Assembly (NCBI RefSeq): GCF_016834655.1
Contig: NZ_JAENHP010000023.1
Span: forward strand, 62,001-126,000
Length of the DNA stretch: 64,000 nt
Direction of reading: 5' to 3'
Origin: Paractinoplanes ovalisporus
GTDB lineage: Bacteria; Actinomycetota; Actinomycetes; Mycobacteriales; Micromonosporaceae
The notes under the pieces are model-generated. The model saw only the letters and a list, made by a program, of their open reading frames with translations, was not told the DNA's origin and searched no databases. Below are positions 27,212 to 35,158 of the stretch, in pieces. Position numbers and translations under genes: made by a program. Numbering within the stretch: the stretch's first letter is position 1; the number at the start of each line of letters is the position of its first letter.

Positions 27212-28441
27212 TCACGCCGCGAGGACCAGCCGGCGGGTCAGCCGCTCGGTCAGCTCTCGCGCGTCGGCTCCGGCGCCGTCGATCAGCGTCGACCGGCGCG
27301 TCCGTTGAAACGGCATACCGAGCACGTAGAGGCCGGGTGCCGCGGTGACGCCGCCGTCGTGCACCACCCGCCCGCGACGGTCGAACACGTCGACGTCCAG
27401 CCAGGACAGGTCCGGCCGGAACCCGGTGGCCCAGACGATCGACCTGATCCCGTCTCCGCCGAACGGCGCGGACAGAACCGGCGCGGGCACAAGCGTCGGT
27501 GGCGGCCGGTCCGGGCGGCCGGCCTCGACGCTCGCGCGAGCGGCCCATCCGTCGATGCGGTCCAGCAGGCGGCCCAGCTTGAGATCGGCCAGGGCGCACA
27601 CGTTGGCCAGCGACCCCGCGAACTGCGCACACCCATCCCGTACGCCGGCGAACCGCCCCACCAGCCGTACGCCCAAGTGGTTCAACGCGTTGAGATCGAG
27701 CGGGTCCCCGGCCGATCCCACCAGTTGCATCGAGGGCAGATTCCGCGCCCTTTCGGGGTCCGGCTGGTCCTCGAATCGGTCGTCGAGGACACCGGCGGCG
27801 TCCATCCACCAGAGAATGTCCCGCCCCCGGTAGCGCCGGGGCACCCGTACGTGCTCGCCCACCGCCAGCGTCACCGGCCGCCCGGAACGCCGCAGCTCGG
27901 CGGCGATCTGCACGCCGCTCGCCGAGGCCCCGACGACCAGCACACCGCCGGGCGGCAAATCGGACGGGACGCGATAGTCGGCCGCGGTCCTGCTCACCAC
28001 CCCGGCGGGCACCTGGGCGGCCAGCCCGGCCGGCACGGAGGCGAGGGCCGCGGCCCCGGTGGCGACGACCACGGACGACGTACGCCATGGGCCCTGATCG
28101 GTGTCGACGAGGTAGCCGGTCGCCTGTCGGCGGACCGAGGTCACGCTGGTGCCGGTCAGCACCGGCGCCGCCTCCCCGTAGCCGGAGATCAGCCGGGCCA
28201 GCTGAGGTGCGCTGAGATAGCCGTCCGGGTCGGGTCCCGTGTAGGCGAACCCCGGCAGCCGGGTCATCCAGTTGGGCGTGAGCAGCCGGAGCGAGGCCCG
28301 GCGGCTCCGCCACGAGTTCGCCACCACCCCCCGCTCGAGGACCACGTGGTCCACCGAGCGGTCAGCGAGGTGGCGACTCATGGCGAGCCCGCTCTGCCCG
28401 GCGCCGACGATCACCGTCGTCGTACGCTGGCCGGACGGCAT
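27212..28441 (-). CDS. flavin-containing monooxygenase-like protein
   Basis: This 409-residue FAD/NAD(P)H-dependent monooxygenase relates to flavin N-oxide monooxygenases and Baeyer-Villiger-like enzymes. The FAD motif VIVGAGQSGLAMSRHL lies at residues ~10-25 and the NADPH motif VLVVGASASGVQIA near residue 165. The signature region IVWATGFRPDLSWLD is present near the C-terminus. Its start codon overlaps the stop of the OsmC gene (TGATG), an arrangement for translational coupling. It probably works with the downstream P450 on the same small molecule; this is inference. Confidence 0.82.
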   Translation of the reverse strand: MPSGQRTTTVIVGAGQSGLAMSRHLADRSVDHVVLERGVVANSWRSRRASLRLLTPNWMTRLPGFAYTGPDPDGYLSAPQLARLISGYGEAAPVLTGTSVTSVRRQATGYLVDTDQGPWRTSSVVVATGAAALASVPAGLAAQVPAGVVSRTAADYRVPSDLPPGGVLVVGASASGVQIAAELRRSGRPVTLAVGEHVRVPRRYRGRDILWWMDAAGVLDDRFEDQPDPERARNLPSMQLVGSAGDPLDLNALNHLGVRLVGRFAGVRDGCAQFAGSLANVCALADLKLGRLLDRIDGWAARASVEAGRPDRPPPTLVPAPVLSAPFGGDGIRSIVWATGFRPDLSWLDVDVFDRRGRVVHDGGVTAAPGLYVLGMPFQRTRRSTLIDGAGADARELTERLTRRLVLAA

Positions 28442-28995
28442 CAGACGACGGAGACGGTCACGGCGGTCGGGTTGGTCAGGATGTCGAAGACGGCCGACCG
28501 CTTCTGCGACTGCGCCACGATGGCTTCGATCTCCTGCCGGTCGGCCTCGGCGTCGATGCGATATTCGACCCGGACCCCGCTGAATCCGTTACGGACGTCC
28601 GGGTCGGCGCCGAGGATGCCGTGCAGATCCATCTCCGCGGACACGGTCGCGTGCACCGAGCGAAGCTGGATCCCCCGCTGCTGCGCCACCGCGGCGATCC
28701 CCGCCGTGAGGCATCCGCCCAGGGCCACCAGCACGTACTCGACCGGCGTGATCCCCTTGTCCTGCGCGGCGAACTGCAGCGGGTGGTCGATGTCGAACGA
28801 GAAATCCGTGCTGTGCCGCTGCTCCTCCGCAAACCCGAAGAAGGTCTCGACGCCGGCCCGGCTGTGCGTCCCCTTGATCCACGAAACCGTGGACCGCCAT
28901 TGAAACTGCGCGATCTGCGGCGCGTCGGCAAACGCCGTACGGGCCCCCAGCAAGGCCTCGACGTTCACTCCATTGTCGACGACTGACGTAGTCAT
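28441..28995 (-). CDS. OsmC-family protein
   Basis: This 184-residue OsmC/Ohr-fold protein starts at ATG 28995 (MTTSVVDNG). It is the first gene of the operon with the monooxygenase, SnoaL-like protein and P450. The first redox cysteine is in VALGGCLTAG. The second, peroxidatic-partner position reads QKRSAVFDILTNP, with serine instead of cysteine, so it may not be a standard two-cysteine peroxidase. Members with this sequence are often annotated simply as OsmC-like. An inverted repeat lies 13 bp upstream. Confidence 0.82.
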   Translation of the reverse strand: MTTSVVDNGVNVEALLGARTAFADAPQIAQFQWRSTVSWIKGTHSRAGVETFFGFAEEQRHSTDFSFDIDHPLQFAAQDKGITPVEYVLVALGGCLTAGIAAVAQQRGIQLRSVHATVSAEMDLHGILGADPDVRNGFSGVRVEYRIDAEADRQEIEAIVAQSQKRSAVFDILTNPTAVTVSVV

Positions 28996-29007
28996 GGTCG
29001 TTGTGTT

Positions 29008-29040
29008 CCGTTCTCTCCAGCAACATTGACAGGAGAACGG
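29008..29040. promoter_or_regulatory. inverted repeat upstream of the OsmC-P450 operon
   Basis: CCGTTCTC at 29008-29015 and GAGAACGG at 29033-29040 form an 8-bp inverted repeat with a 17-nt spacer, just upstream of the first gene of the operon. The position fits a repressor or activator binding site; no protein can be assigned. Confidence 0.5.
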
Positions 29041-29211
29041 TAGGAACGAGCCCACACCTCACGCGTCGGTCGATTCACCTATCTATAGGCGGGCCCGTCC
29101 CACCCACCCCTCGGTGAATCCACCCACGCCGACCCGGGCCGGGCGCGCGCGACAAGCCGGTCATCAGCGTCAACGCAGTCTCGGCGGTGCCGATCGCCGA
29201 CACTTCGGAGA

Positions 29212-29739
29212 TCACTCTTCCAGTCGTACGGCCTCGGCAGCTTTTCGGCGAAGCAGGGCGGTGGAGAGGACGACGGTACCCACGCCGAAGCCACCCGCTA
29301 TGGCGACAAGGTTCCGCGAATCCCGTGTCCGCAGGCTCTGGAACTCGGACTCGCTGATGACCGTCGTCTCGCCGTGGTTGTTGACGACGTACGTGCCGTC
29401 GCGCTTCTCCGGCACGCCCTCCGAGGCGACGGAGGAGAGAACGGCGACCAGCCAGAAGCCGGTGAACAGCAGAAAGCTGCCGGCGAGCAGCCACCCCGGC
29501 AGCGTTTCCCGCAACAGAACCCACAACGCCCGGGCCCGGTCGACACGACGGCCGCTCTCCGAGCCAGGCAGATTCCGGCCCGTCACCACGACGGCGACAA
29601 AGCCCGGCAGTATCGGCAGCAGTGCCGTCACCACGATGACGGGCATGGGCCACGACAGCCCCCCGGGAAGTGCAAGCGCCACCAACAGCCCCGCACACCA
29701 CAGAACCCCAGCCAGTGCCAGCCCCCGCATCCACACCAT
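29212..29739 (-). CDS. hypothetical membrane protein with four segments
   Basis: This 175-residue protein has two N-terminal hydrophobic segments (residues ~6-25 and ~31-52), one at ~75-100 and one near 145-163. Between the third and fourth lies a predicted extracytoplasmic loop with DGTYVVNNHGETTVISESEF, which has the look of a small beta-rich domain. The C-terminus is basic and short. I do not recognise a family. It stands alone, downstream of a 216-bp gap before the OsmC operon. Confidence 0.6.
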   Translation of the reverse strand: MVWMRGLALAGVLWCAGLLVALALPGGLSWPMPVIVVTALLPILPGFVAVVVTGRNLPGSESGRRVDRARALWVLLRETLPGWLLAGSFLLFTGFWLVAVLSSVASEGVPEKRDGTYVVNNHGETTVISESEFQSLRTRDSRNLVAIAGGFGVGTVVLSTALLRRKAAEAVRLEE

Positions 29740-29893
29740 GGCTGCAAGCTACCGGCGGATCAAGACACCCGCAGCCCCAGGACTTCCCACCCACCAGCCC
29801 GCAGGCTTCCACCCGCCGGCGCAGTCAACCTTCGGCTGCGGGCGGGCGTGGAGTGACAGGAGGGCCCCCTGAGGAGCGGGAACTTCAGGCTTG

Positions 29894-30458
29894 GCGCAGG
29901 CCGGCCAGCAGAGGTTTTGCGCAGGTGATCGGCGGCGATGGCCGACCATTCGCTCTTGGTGGCGCCCGGCTGGACCACGACGACGTCGATGCCGAACGGG
30001 GCCAGCTCGATGCGCAGCACGTTGCTCATGCCCTCCAGCGCGAACTTACTGCCGTGATACCAGGCGCCGAACGGGGTGTGGATCTCGCCGCCGACCGAGG
30101 ACACGTTGATGATGCGCCCGGACCTCTGCCGCCGCATGATCGGCGTGATCAGCTGAATGAGCCGGATCGCCCCGTACACGTTGACGTCGAACTGTCGCTG
30201 CCCCTCGCTGAGGGGAACGTCCTCGACAGCACCGTACGAGCCGTGTTCACCTTCCGCGCAAGAGGTGCGGGCGCCCGCCTTGACCGCACTCAGGTGCACG
30301 ATGTCTTTGCGATCCCAGGCGCACGCCAGGTGATTGGTGGGCTCGTCCAGCAGCAACACATTCGGCTCGTCCAGCAGCAACAAATCCGGCTCGTCCCGCA
30401 TCAGGATCAGAGGGAAAGCACGCCGGCCACGGACGTCACGCTCGGACCGCCGACTCAC
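29894..30458 (-). pseudogene. chimeric remnant: ABC-ATPase Walker B piece joined to a truncated SDR
   Basis: The first part (about 30320-30400) encodes two tandem LLLLDEP-type Walker B motifs, the second followed by TNHLA, as in ABC-F ATPases. About 35 codons later the frame continues as the middle of a short-chain dehydrogenase: FDVNVYGAIRLIQ, NVSSVGG and the active-site Y-x3-K (WYHGSK). The SDR lacks its N-terminal nucleotide-binding TGxxxGIG and its C-terminus dissolves into Pro/Arg-rich sequence. Neither part could fold as a complete enzyme. I read it as a decayed recombination product next to the repeat cluster and tRNA-Val. Confidence 0.65.
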
Positions 30459-30463
30459 TCGCT

Positions 30464-30767
30464 ACCGAAGGCCAAGTCACGCGGAGGGCAGGCATGCCCG
30501 AAAGCCAGGTGGCGAAGCCACCTTCCACCCCAGCCCATCACCGAAGGTCAAGTCACCCGGAGGGCAGGCATGCCCGAAAGCCAGGTGGCGAAGCCACCTT
30601 CCACCCCAGCCCATCACCGAAGGTCAAGTCACGCGGAGGGCAGGCATGCCCGAAAGCCAGGTGGCGAAGCCACCTTCCACCCCAGCCCATCACCGAAGGT
30701 CAAGTCACGCGGAGGGCAGGCATGCCCGAAAGCCAGGTGGCGAAGCCACCTTCCAGCCCAGCCCATC
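30464..30767. repeat. four 76-bp tandem repeats with internal hairpins
   Basis: Units begin at 30464, 30540, 30616 and 30692 and are nearly identical; a degenerate fifth start follows at 30768. Each unit holds two inverted repeats: one centred on GGGCAGGCATGCCC and one AGGTGGC-GAA-GCCACCT with a 3-nt loop. There are no unique spacers, so this is not a CRISPR array. The frame stays open across the repeats, but the translation is repetitive and shows no ribosome site, so I do not call a gene. Confidence 0.95.
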
Positions 30768-30818
30768 ACCGAAGGGCGAGAGCGGCAGAGGGGGTGCGGG
30801 TGGCGTAGCCCCCGCTCT

Positions 30819-30837
30819 GGCGCGACGAAGTCGCGCC
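30819..30837. repeat. strong GAA-loop hairpin downstream of the 76-bp array
   Basis: GGCGCGAC-GAA-GTCGCGCC is a perfect 8-bp stem with the same GAA loop seen in the array hairpins. It lies between the array and tRNA-Val and may be a diverged member of the same family or a transcription terminator. Confidence 0.6.
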
Positions 30838-30857
30838 GGAAGGAACGAGGCGGCCAG

Positions 30858-30876
30858 GTCTGCGCTTTCCGCAGAC
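30858..30876 (-). terminator. hairpin after tRNA-Val
   Basis: GTCTGCG-CTTTC-CGCAGAC is a perfect 7-bp stem with a 5-nt loop, starting 21 bp beyond the 3' end of the minus-strand tRNA. No T-tract follows, as is usual in actinomycetes. Confidence 0.6.
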
Positions 30877-30896
30877 ACACGACCGCCCCCGACTCG

Positions 30897-30968
30897 TGGG
30901 CGATACTGGGATCGAACCAGTGACCTCTCCGGTGTGAACGGAGCGCTCTCCCGCTGAGCTAATCGCCC
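30897..30968 (-). tRNA. tRNA-Val (anticodon CAC)
   Basis: Read on the minus strand, the 72-nt sequence begins GGGCGAT and ends ATCGCCCA, closing a 7-bp acceptor stem with discriminator A. The D-arm is GCTCAGCGGGAGAGC. The anticodon arm is CTCCG-TTCACAC-CGGAG with anticodon CAC, decoding GTG. The T-arm is CTGGTTCGATCCCAG. The CCA tail is not encoded. It is the only tRNA in the window and borders decayed genes and repeats on its 3' side. Confidence 0.95.
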
Positions 30969-31035
30969 TCAACGGAGACTGACTGTACTAGACGGCAGCC
31001 CTTCTCCGCGAACAGGGGTCACAACCGCCACCAAC

Positions 31036-31101
31036 AGGTGTCACGGCCGCCGCGGGCCCGGGGCCGGGACTGCCACTTATAGGTGTCACGGTCGCCGCCG
31101 G
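31036..31101. repeat. short dispersed repeat AGGTGTCACGG
   Basis: AGGTGTCACGG followed by similar GC-rich sequence occurs at 31036 and 31081, 45 bp apart, with a weaker third relative near 31014. It lies between tRNA-Val and the 3' end of the PGPGW gene. Confidence 0.6.
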
Positions 31102-31107
31102 CTGGGG

Positions 31108-31509
31108 TCAGGACAGCCAGTCGCGGCCTACCTCGATCAGGTCTATGCCGAAGCTCAGGCGGAACGAGACGTAGACGACGGCGCTCACGAAGAGGAACGT
31201 CGCCAGGCCGACCAGCCCCTTCACCGGCCATGACTGACGGCCGATCCAGTGCGTCCAGGCGAGCACGTGCTTCTTCGTGAACTCGAGCAGGTGTTTGGCC
31301 CACGCGAACTCGATGGCCCAGATGGCGAGGCCGGCGATCACGATCGCCCAGCCGGGGCCGGGGAGTGGGATCGCCACGATGCCCACGGCGACGACGATGG
31401 CGCCCAGGGCGGCGATGGAGATCTTGAGTGCGAGCCGGCCCGTGGGGTTGGCGCGGATCTTCTCCAGCACACCCGACGGGGCCCGGTCTTCGTCCGGTTT
31501 CGTAGTCAT
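31108..31509 (-). CDS. TIGR02611/PGPGW-type membrane protein
   Basis: This 133-residue protein of the putative transmembrane PGPGW family carries the signature PLPGPGWAIVIAGLAIWAIEFAWAKHLL. There are two adjacent hydrophobic segments (residues ~28-45 and ~52-66) and a third near 97-115. Function is unknown; it is common as a single gene in actinomycetes. It runs toward tRNA-Val and diverges from the SsgB gene. Confidence 0.85.
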   Translation of the reverse strand: MTTKPDEDRAPSGVLEKIRANPTGRLALKISIAALGAIVVAVGIVAIPLPGPGWAIVIAGLAIWAIEFAWAKHLLEFTKKHVLAWTHWIGRQSWPVKGLVGLATFLFVSAVVYVSFRLSFGIDLIEVGRDWLS

Positions 31510-31786
31510 TTCATCCCCCAGTGTTCCGGAGCCCCGTCACCACCCGGGAGAAATGGACGTTACCGGAGTAAGTCAACTGCTGGACCACCCGACGCCGGGC
31601 GGAACCGAGTACTTGGGGCAGAACAGTACAAGATATCGCTTTACGTCTTGTGCGAAAGGGTTTTCGGAACCGTCTTCCCACTACTGGGTGAGATCAGCGT
31701 ATGGCGGAGCGTAACGACAGGGATCACCTGAGTATGGGAAACGCGGGGTTCACCAGCCTCGCAGCGGTGCCGGGGGGAGTTCGTCC

Positions 31787-32218
31787 ATGAGTACCATTCG
31801 TCCAACGACCGTCGAGGTCGAGACCTCACTGCGGCTCGTAGCACCTGACGCCACGGCTCTGCCCGTGCGCGCCAGTCTCCGCTACGACCCAGCCGACCCT
31901 TATGCGGTCCACGTGTTGTTCCACGCAGAATCAGCCGGTGGGGAAGCCGTGAGCTGGTCCTTTGCGCGGGAACTGCTCGTGACCGGGCTCGATGAGCCCG
32001 CGGGTATCGGAGACGTCCGGGTGTGGCCGTGGGCCACGCCGCGGGGCGACTTCGTGGCCCTGGCGTTGTCGTCACCCGACGGGAACGCGCTGTTCGAAGT
32101 GCCTCGCAGCGTCCTTGTCCGATTCCTCCGTCGCACCTATGTGGTGGTGCCGCGCGGCCGGGAATCCGAACACCTGGACGTCGACGCGGCCGTGAATCGG
32201 TTGCTGGCCGGCCGATAA
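31787..32218 (+). CDS. ssgB: SsgA-like sporulation/cell-division protein (SsgB type)
   Basis: This 143-residue SALP-family protein most resembles SsgB, which recruits FtsZ to septation sites in sporulating actinomycetes. Conserved blocks are RYDPADPYAVHVLFH, VSWSFARELLVTGL, GDVRVWPWATPRGD, LALSSPDGNALFEVP and the C-terminal LRRTYVVVPRG. The start ATG 31787 follows GGGGGGAG. The 277-bp leader is AT-richer than its surroundings, consistent with a developmentally regulated promoter, though I cannot name its sigma factor. Its presence indicates a sporulating filamentous actinomycete. Confidence 0.85.
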   Translation: MSTIRPTTVEVETSLRLVAPDATALPVRASLRYDPADPYAVHVLFHAESAGGEAVSWSFARELLVTGLDEPAGIGDVRVWPWATPRGDFVALALSSPDGNALFEVPRSVLVRFLRRTYVVVPRGRESEHLDVDAAVNRLLAGR

Positions 32219-32465
32219 CGCTGACCGGCCGATAACGGGCGAAAAGCGACAGGCGACCCAAGCGGACACTGCCGGTCCGCGAGGGTCGCCTTTTGCATAA
32301 ACCGTCCCGAATACAAATAACCGGACATTCATCGCAGAAATGCCGTTCGATCGGACGGAGATCGAGCGGAGAACGGCAGAGAACAGGCGGAAAGGCGACA
32401 GCAGGGGTCCGCGTCGCGTTTTGCCTCGTGCATCGCTGGTCATGGGCGGTTACCGTCGTGGCGCG

Positions 32466-33320
32466 ATGTCCACTGCAGCCCCGCGGGAAGAAACCGCGAT
32501 CACGTTCCGTCCGCCCGGTTGGGCGGGCGTCGGCACCTGCGCCCTGGACGCCACCTCGGCCCAACCGCCGGTGCGTCTTCCGTACCACGTGCTGCTGCTC
32601 GCCACGGCGGGTCACGGCACCGTCGAGGTCGACTTCTTCGGCCACGCCTGCCGTCCCGGCACCCTCCTCTGGATCCGTCCGGGCCAGGCCCTGCGTGTCG
32701 GCCGCAACGGCCTGATCGCTTCCGTGGTGACCTTCGAGCCCCGCTTCGCCGAGCAGGGTGAGGACGAGCCCCTGCAGAACCGCTGGCAGCTGCGCGGCGA
32801 GGACGAAGACGCTGTGATCAGCGAGTTCAGCCAGCTCGCGGTCGACTGCGACCGGCTCGCGCCGAGCTCGCTCGCCGCCGACCTGCTGCGTCACCAGCTG
32901 CACGTCCTCCGGCTACGCCTCTCCCTGCTCAGCACGGACGCGCCGCCGGGGCCCGAGAGCCGCACCTATTCGCGGTTCCGGGGCCTGCTCGAGGCCGGCC
33001 ACCCGCACAGCCGCCGGGTCGAGGACTATGCCGAGGAACTGGGCTGCTCCGTGCGTACGCTCACCCGGGCCTGTCTGACCGTCACCGGCCGCACGGCCAA
33101 GCAGGTGGTCGACGACCGGGTCGCGCTGGAGGCCCGCCGGCTGCTCGCGTGCACCCCCCTGTCGGTGGCCGAGGTCGGCCGTCACCTGGGTTTTCCCGAG
33201 CCGACGAACTTCGGGCGCTTCTTCCACCGCGAGGTCGGGATGAGCCCGGGCCACTTCCGCGCCGAGGCCGCGTCCGAACCCCGCGGCGTCATCCCCGCAC
33301 AGCGACGATCATCTGACTGA
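32466..33320 (+). CDS. AraC-family transcriptional regulator
   Basis: This 284-residue AraC/XylS activator has an N-terminal cupin-like sensing domain (LPYHVLLLATAGHGTVEVDF, GTLLWIRPGQALRVG). The C-terminal double helix-turn-helix occupies the last ~100 residues: CSVRTLTRACLTVTGRTAKQ, then LSVAEVGRHLGFPEPTNFGRFF and GMSPGHFR. I take ATG 32466 (MSTAAPREE) as start; ATG 32442 is an alternative, and neither has a good ribosome site. No target gene is obvious among the neighbours. Confidence 0.85.
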   Translation: MSTAAPREETAITFRPPGWAGVGTCALDATSAQPPVRLPYHVLLLATAGHGTVEVDFFGHACRPGTLLWIRPGQALRVGRNGLIASVVTFEPRFAEQGEDEPLQNRWQLRGEDEDAVISEFSQLAVDCDRLAPSSLAADLLRHQLHVLRLRLSLLSTDAPPGPESRTYSRFRGLLEAGHPHSRRVEDYAEELGCSVRTLTRACLTVTGRTAKQVVDDRVALEARRLLACTPLSVAEVGRHLGFPEPTNFGRFFHREVGMSPGHFRAEAASEPRGVIPAQRRSSD

Positions 33321-33385
33321 GCGTAATTCCCATAAAACCGTGGGGTATGTGCGAGTCCCGAGCGCGGAGGGGGCATGATGAATGG

Positions 33386-33841
33386 GTGCAGATCTCCGCG
33401 CGCGGCGACTACGCGGTCCGGGCGGCCCTGAGCTTGGCTAGGGCCTACCCGGCATTGATGTCGGCCCAAGCCATCGCCCAGGACCAGGAAATGCCTCGCA
33501 AGTTTCTCGAGGCGGTGCTCGCCGATCTGCGCCGCGCCGGGGTCGTGCGGGCGCAGCGTGGCGCGGAGGGTGGCTACACATTGTCACAGTCTCCTCGCGA
33601 TGTGACGATCGGCCAGATCCTGCGCGCGGTCGACGGTCCGCTGGCCGGGGTCCGCGGCCTCCGTCCGGAAGAGACTCGCTACACCGGCGCCGCCGAAAAC
33701 CTTCCGAACCTCTGGGTCGCCGTACGCGCGGCCGTGCGCGAAGTGGTCGACGAGGTCAACCTGGCCGAGCTGATCAGCGGGCGCATGCCGGCCCACGTCC
33801 GCAAGCTGACGACACGCCCGGACGCGTGGCAACCGAGGTGA
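33386..33841 (+). CDS. Rrf2-family transcriptional regulator without Fe-S cysteines
   Basis: This 151-residue Rrf2 regulator starts at GTG 33386, giving the usual opening QISARGDYAVRAALSLA. The winged helix contains SAQAIAQDQEMPRKFLEAVLADLRRAGVV and the wing RGAEGGYTLS. The region that binds an iron-sulphur cluster in IscR and NsrR contains no cysteine, so it likely senses something else, as CymR-like members do. It stands alone between the AraC gene and a microprotein gene. Confidence 0.82.
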   Translation: MQISARGDYAVRAALSLARAYPALMSAQAIAQDQEMPRKFLEAVLADLRRAGVVRAQRGAEGGYTLSQSPRDVTIGQILRAVDGPLAGVRGLRPEETRYTGAAENLPNLWVAVRAAVREVVDEVNLAELISGRMPAHVRKLTTRPDAWQPR

Positions 33842-33951
33842 GCGGCAGCGCGGCCAAAGCCGGGTAAGCGCCGGCCCAACAGCACGAAGTTTGCCGATTT
33901 CGTACGCAGGGAATCGAACGTCTATCCGAACGAACATGGAGGGACGTACCG

Positions 33952-34131
33952 ATGGGCCTCGTTTTCCGCAAGCGCAAGAAGATCGGCCCGTTGATCCTGA
34001 ACTTCACCGAGAACGGTTACTCCTCGTGGAGTCTCAAGATCGGCCGCTGGTCCTGGAACTCCCGTAGCCGGGCGCACCGCTACGACCTGCCCGGCCCGTT
34101 CAGCTGGAAGCAGGACAAGAGCCGGTCCTAG
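33952..34131 (+). CDS. DUF4236-like microprotein
   Basis: This 59-residue protein (MGLVFRKRKKIGPLILNFTENG opening split as MGLVFRKRKKIGP and LILNFTENG) starts at ATG 33952 with GGAGGG 8 nt upstream. The pattern MG-x-FRKR-x-K-x-GP with an N-terminal beta-strand resembles the start of DUF4236 proteins. The rest is rich in Trp, Ser and Arg (SLKIGRWSWNSRSRAHRY) and ends basic. It is cytoplasmic, with no membrane segment. A GC hairpin follows the stop. Function unknown. Confidence 0.65.
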   Translation: MGLVFRKRKKIGPLILNFTENGYSSWSLKIGRWSWNSRSRAHRYDLPGPFSWKQDKSRS

Positions 34132-34144
34132 CGCCTGTTTCGGA

Positions 34145-34167
34145 GCGGGGCCGCGCCGCCGCCCCGC
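34145..34167. terminator. GC hairpin after the microprotein gene
   Basis: GCGGGGC pairs with GCCCCGC around a 9-nt loop, 14 bp after the stop at 34131 and just beyond the 3' end of the convergent gene at 34186. It may terminate both. Confidence 0.55.
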
Positions 34168-34185
34168 CTCAGCTACGAAAAGAAC

Positions 34186-35091
34186 CTAGGCAAGGGCGAT
34201 AACGACGTCCCCGCCGAGCCGTCCGTGCGACGGCCGGCGGGCGACCGTCCCCGCGTCGACCAGCCCGTGCAGCACCCGCGTGGCGTCGGCCGCCCGATAG
34301 ACAGTCTCGGTCAGCGCGAACGTCCGCAGCTCGGTCACCGTCGCCTCGCCGACCTGCTCCAGGTGAGCCAGCAGCTCGCGGCGCAGCGGCCCCGGGTGCG
34401 GCGTCAGCGAGATGTCGATCAGGTGCCGGTCCGGGTCACCGGGGTCCCGATACCGTACGCCCGCGAACTCGTCGACCGACCACAGTGCCTCCTTGAAGCC
34501 TTCGAGACTCTTGCCGGCCGTGGTGCCGAAGGCCAGCAACTCGCCCGGTTCGTCGGAAACCGCGAGCTCGACCGAGGTGAACAGAGGCCAGCCCGTACGG
34601 AGGGAATCGGTTGACGCCCCCGCCGGCAGCACCAGAATGACCTCGGCCGGTTTGCCCGCGGTCAGGGCGGCCACCGTGGCCGGCGCGGGCGGCGAACCGG
34701 TGCCGGACGCATCGAGAAACCCCAGCACCGGTACGCGCTGAGCCCCGATCGCCTTGAGCCCGACCGGCAGCCGCCCGTCCGTTCCGCCCGAGATCGTGTG
34801 CACGGCCAGACCGGCCCCGGCGCCCGACTGTTCCTGGATCGCCGAGAGCCGCTCCGAGATCGCGCCGAGGTCGTCGCCGGTGGCCACCATGGCCAGCTCC
34901 CGCCCCCGTACGAGATCGCTCTGCTCGGCCAGGACCCGCATCGCCGCCTCGGCCGCAGCACCGCCGTCGGCGTCCGCGTATCCGTGGGCATAGATCACCC
35001 GCCGGGCACGGTGCAGTGCGGCCGGAACCCAGGCCTCGAGGTAGCGGACCAGCAGTTCCCGCTTGACGGTGTCGATCTCGGCGTAGGACAT
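34186..35091 (-). CDS. TcmP-like (three-Cys-motif partner) protein with degenerate motif
   Basis: This 301-residue soluble protein aligns by eye with three-Cys-motif partner (TcmP) proteins. The opening VKRELLVRYLEAWVPAAL matches the family's N-terminal helix, and FKEALWSVDEFAGVRYRDP plus the C-terminal winged-helix-like LRRELLAHLEQVGEATVTEL match its end. The diagnostic D-x-FAGPG nucleotide-binding motif is replaced by AHGYADADGG, and the middle lacks the usual acidic DPFG-type motif. It may thus be a non-catalytic descendant. It diverges from the TPR-Fn3 gene across 67 bp. The assignment is tentative. Confidence 0.45.
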   Translation of the reverse strand: MSYAEIDTVKRELLVRYLEAWVPAALHRARRVIYAHGYADADGGAAAEAAMRVLAEQSDLVRGRELAMVATGDDLGAISERLSAIQEQSGAGAGLAVHTISGGTDGRLPVGLKAIGAQRVPVLGFLDASGTGSPPAPATVAALTAGKPAEVILVLPAGASTDSLRTGWPLFTSVELAVSDEPGELLAFGTTAGKSLEGFKEALWSVDEFAGVRYRDPGDPDRHLIDISLTPHPGPLRRELLAHLEQVGEATVTELRTFALTETVYRAADATRVLHGLVDAGTVARRPSHGRLGGDVVIALA

Positions 35092-35158
35092 ATACGAGTT
35101 CTACAGTGTCCGGCCAGCGAGGCGTTCGCAACATTGCACTTGTACCTACAGTGGTCAC

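Noticed and set aside
26814..28313. Extended frame joining the SnoaL-like protein to ~370 upstream codons
   Set aside because: The upstream part lies inside the monooxygenase gene in another frame; a strong AAGGAGG site supports the short start at 27200.
30464..30767. CRISPR array
   Set aside because: The units abut with no unique spacers, and no cas genes are present.
29670..30923. Plus-strand frame running through the 76-bp repeats into tRNA-Val
   Set aside because: Translation simply repeats the array and ends in a tRNA gene; no start signal is seen.
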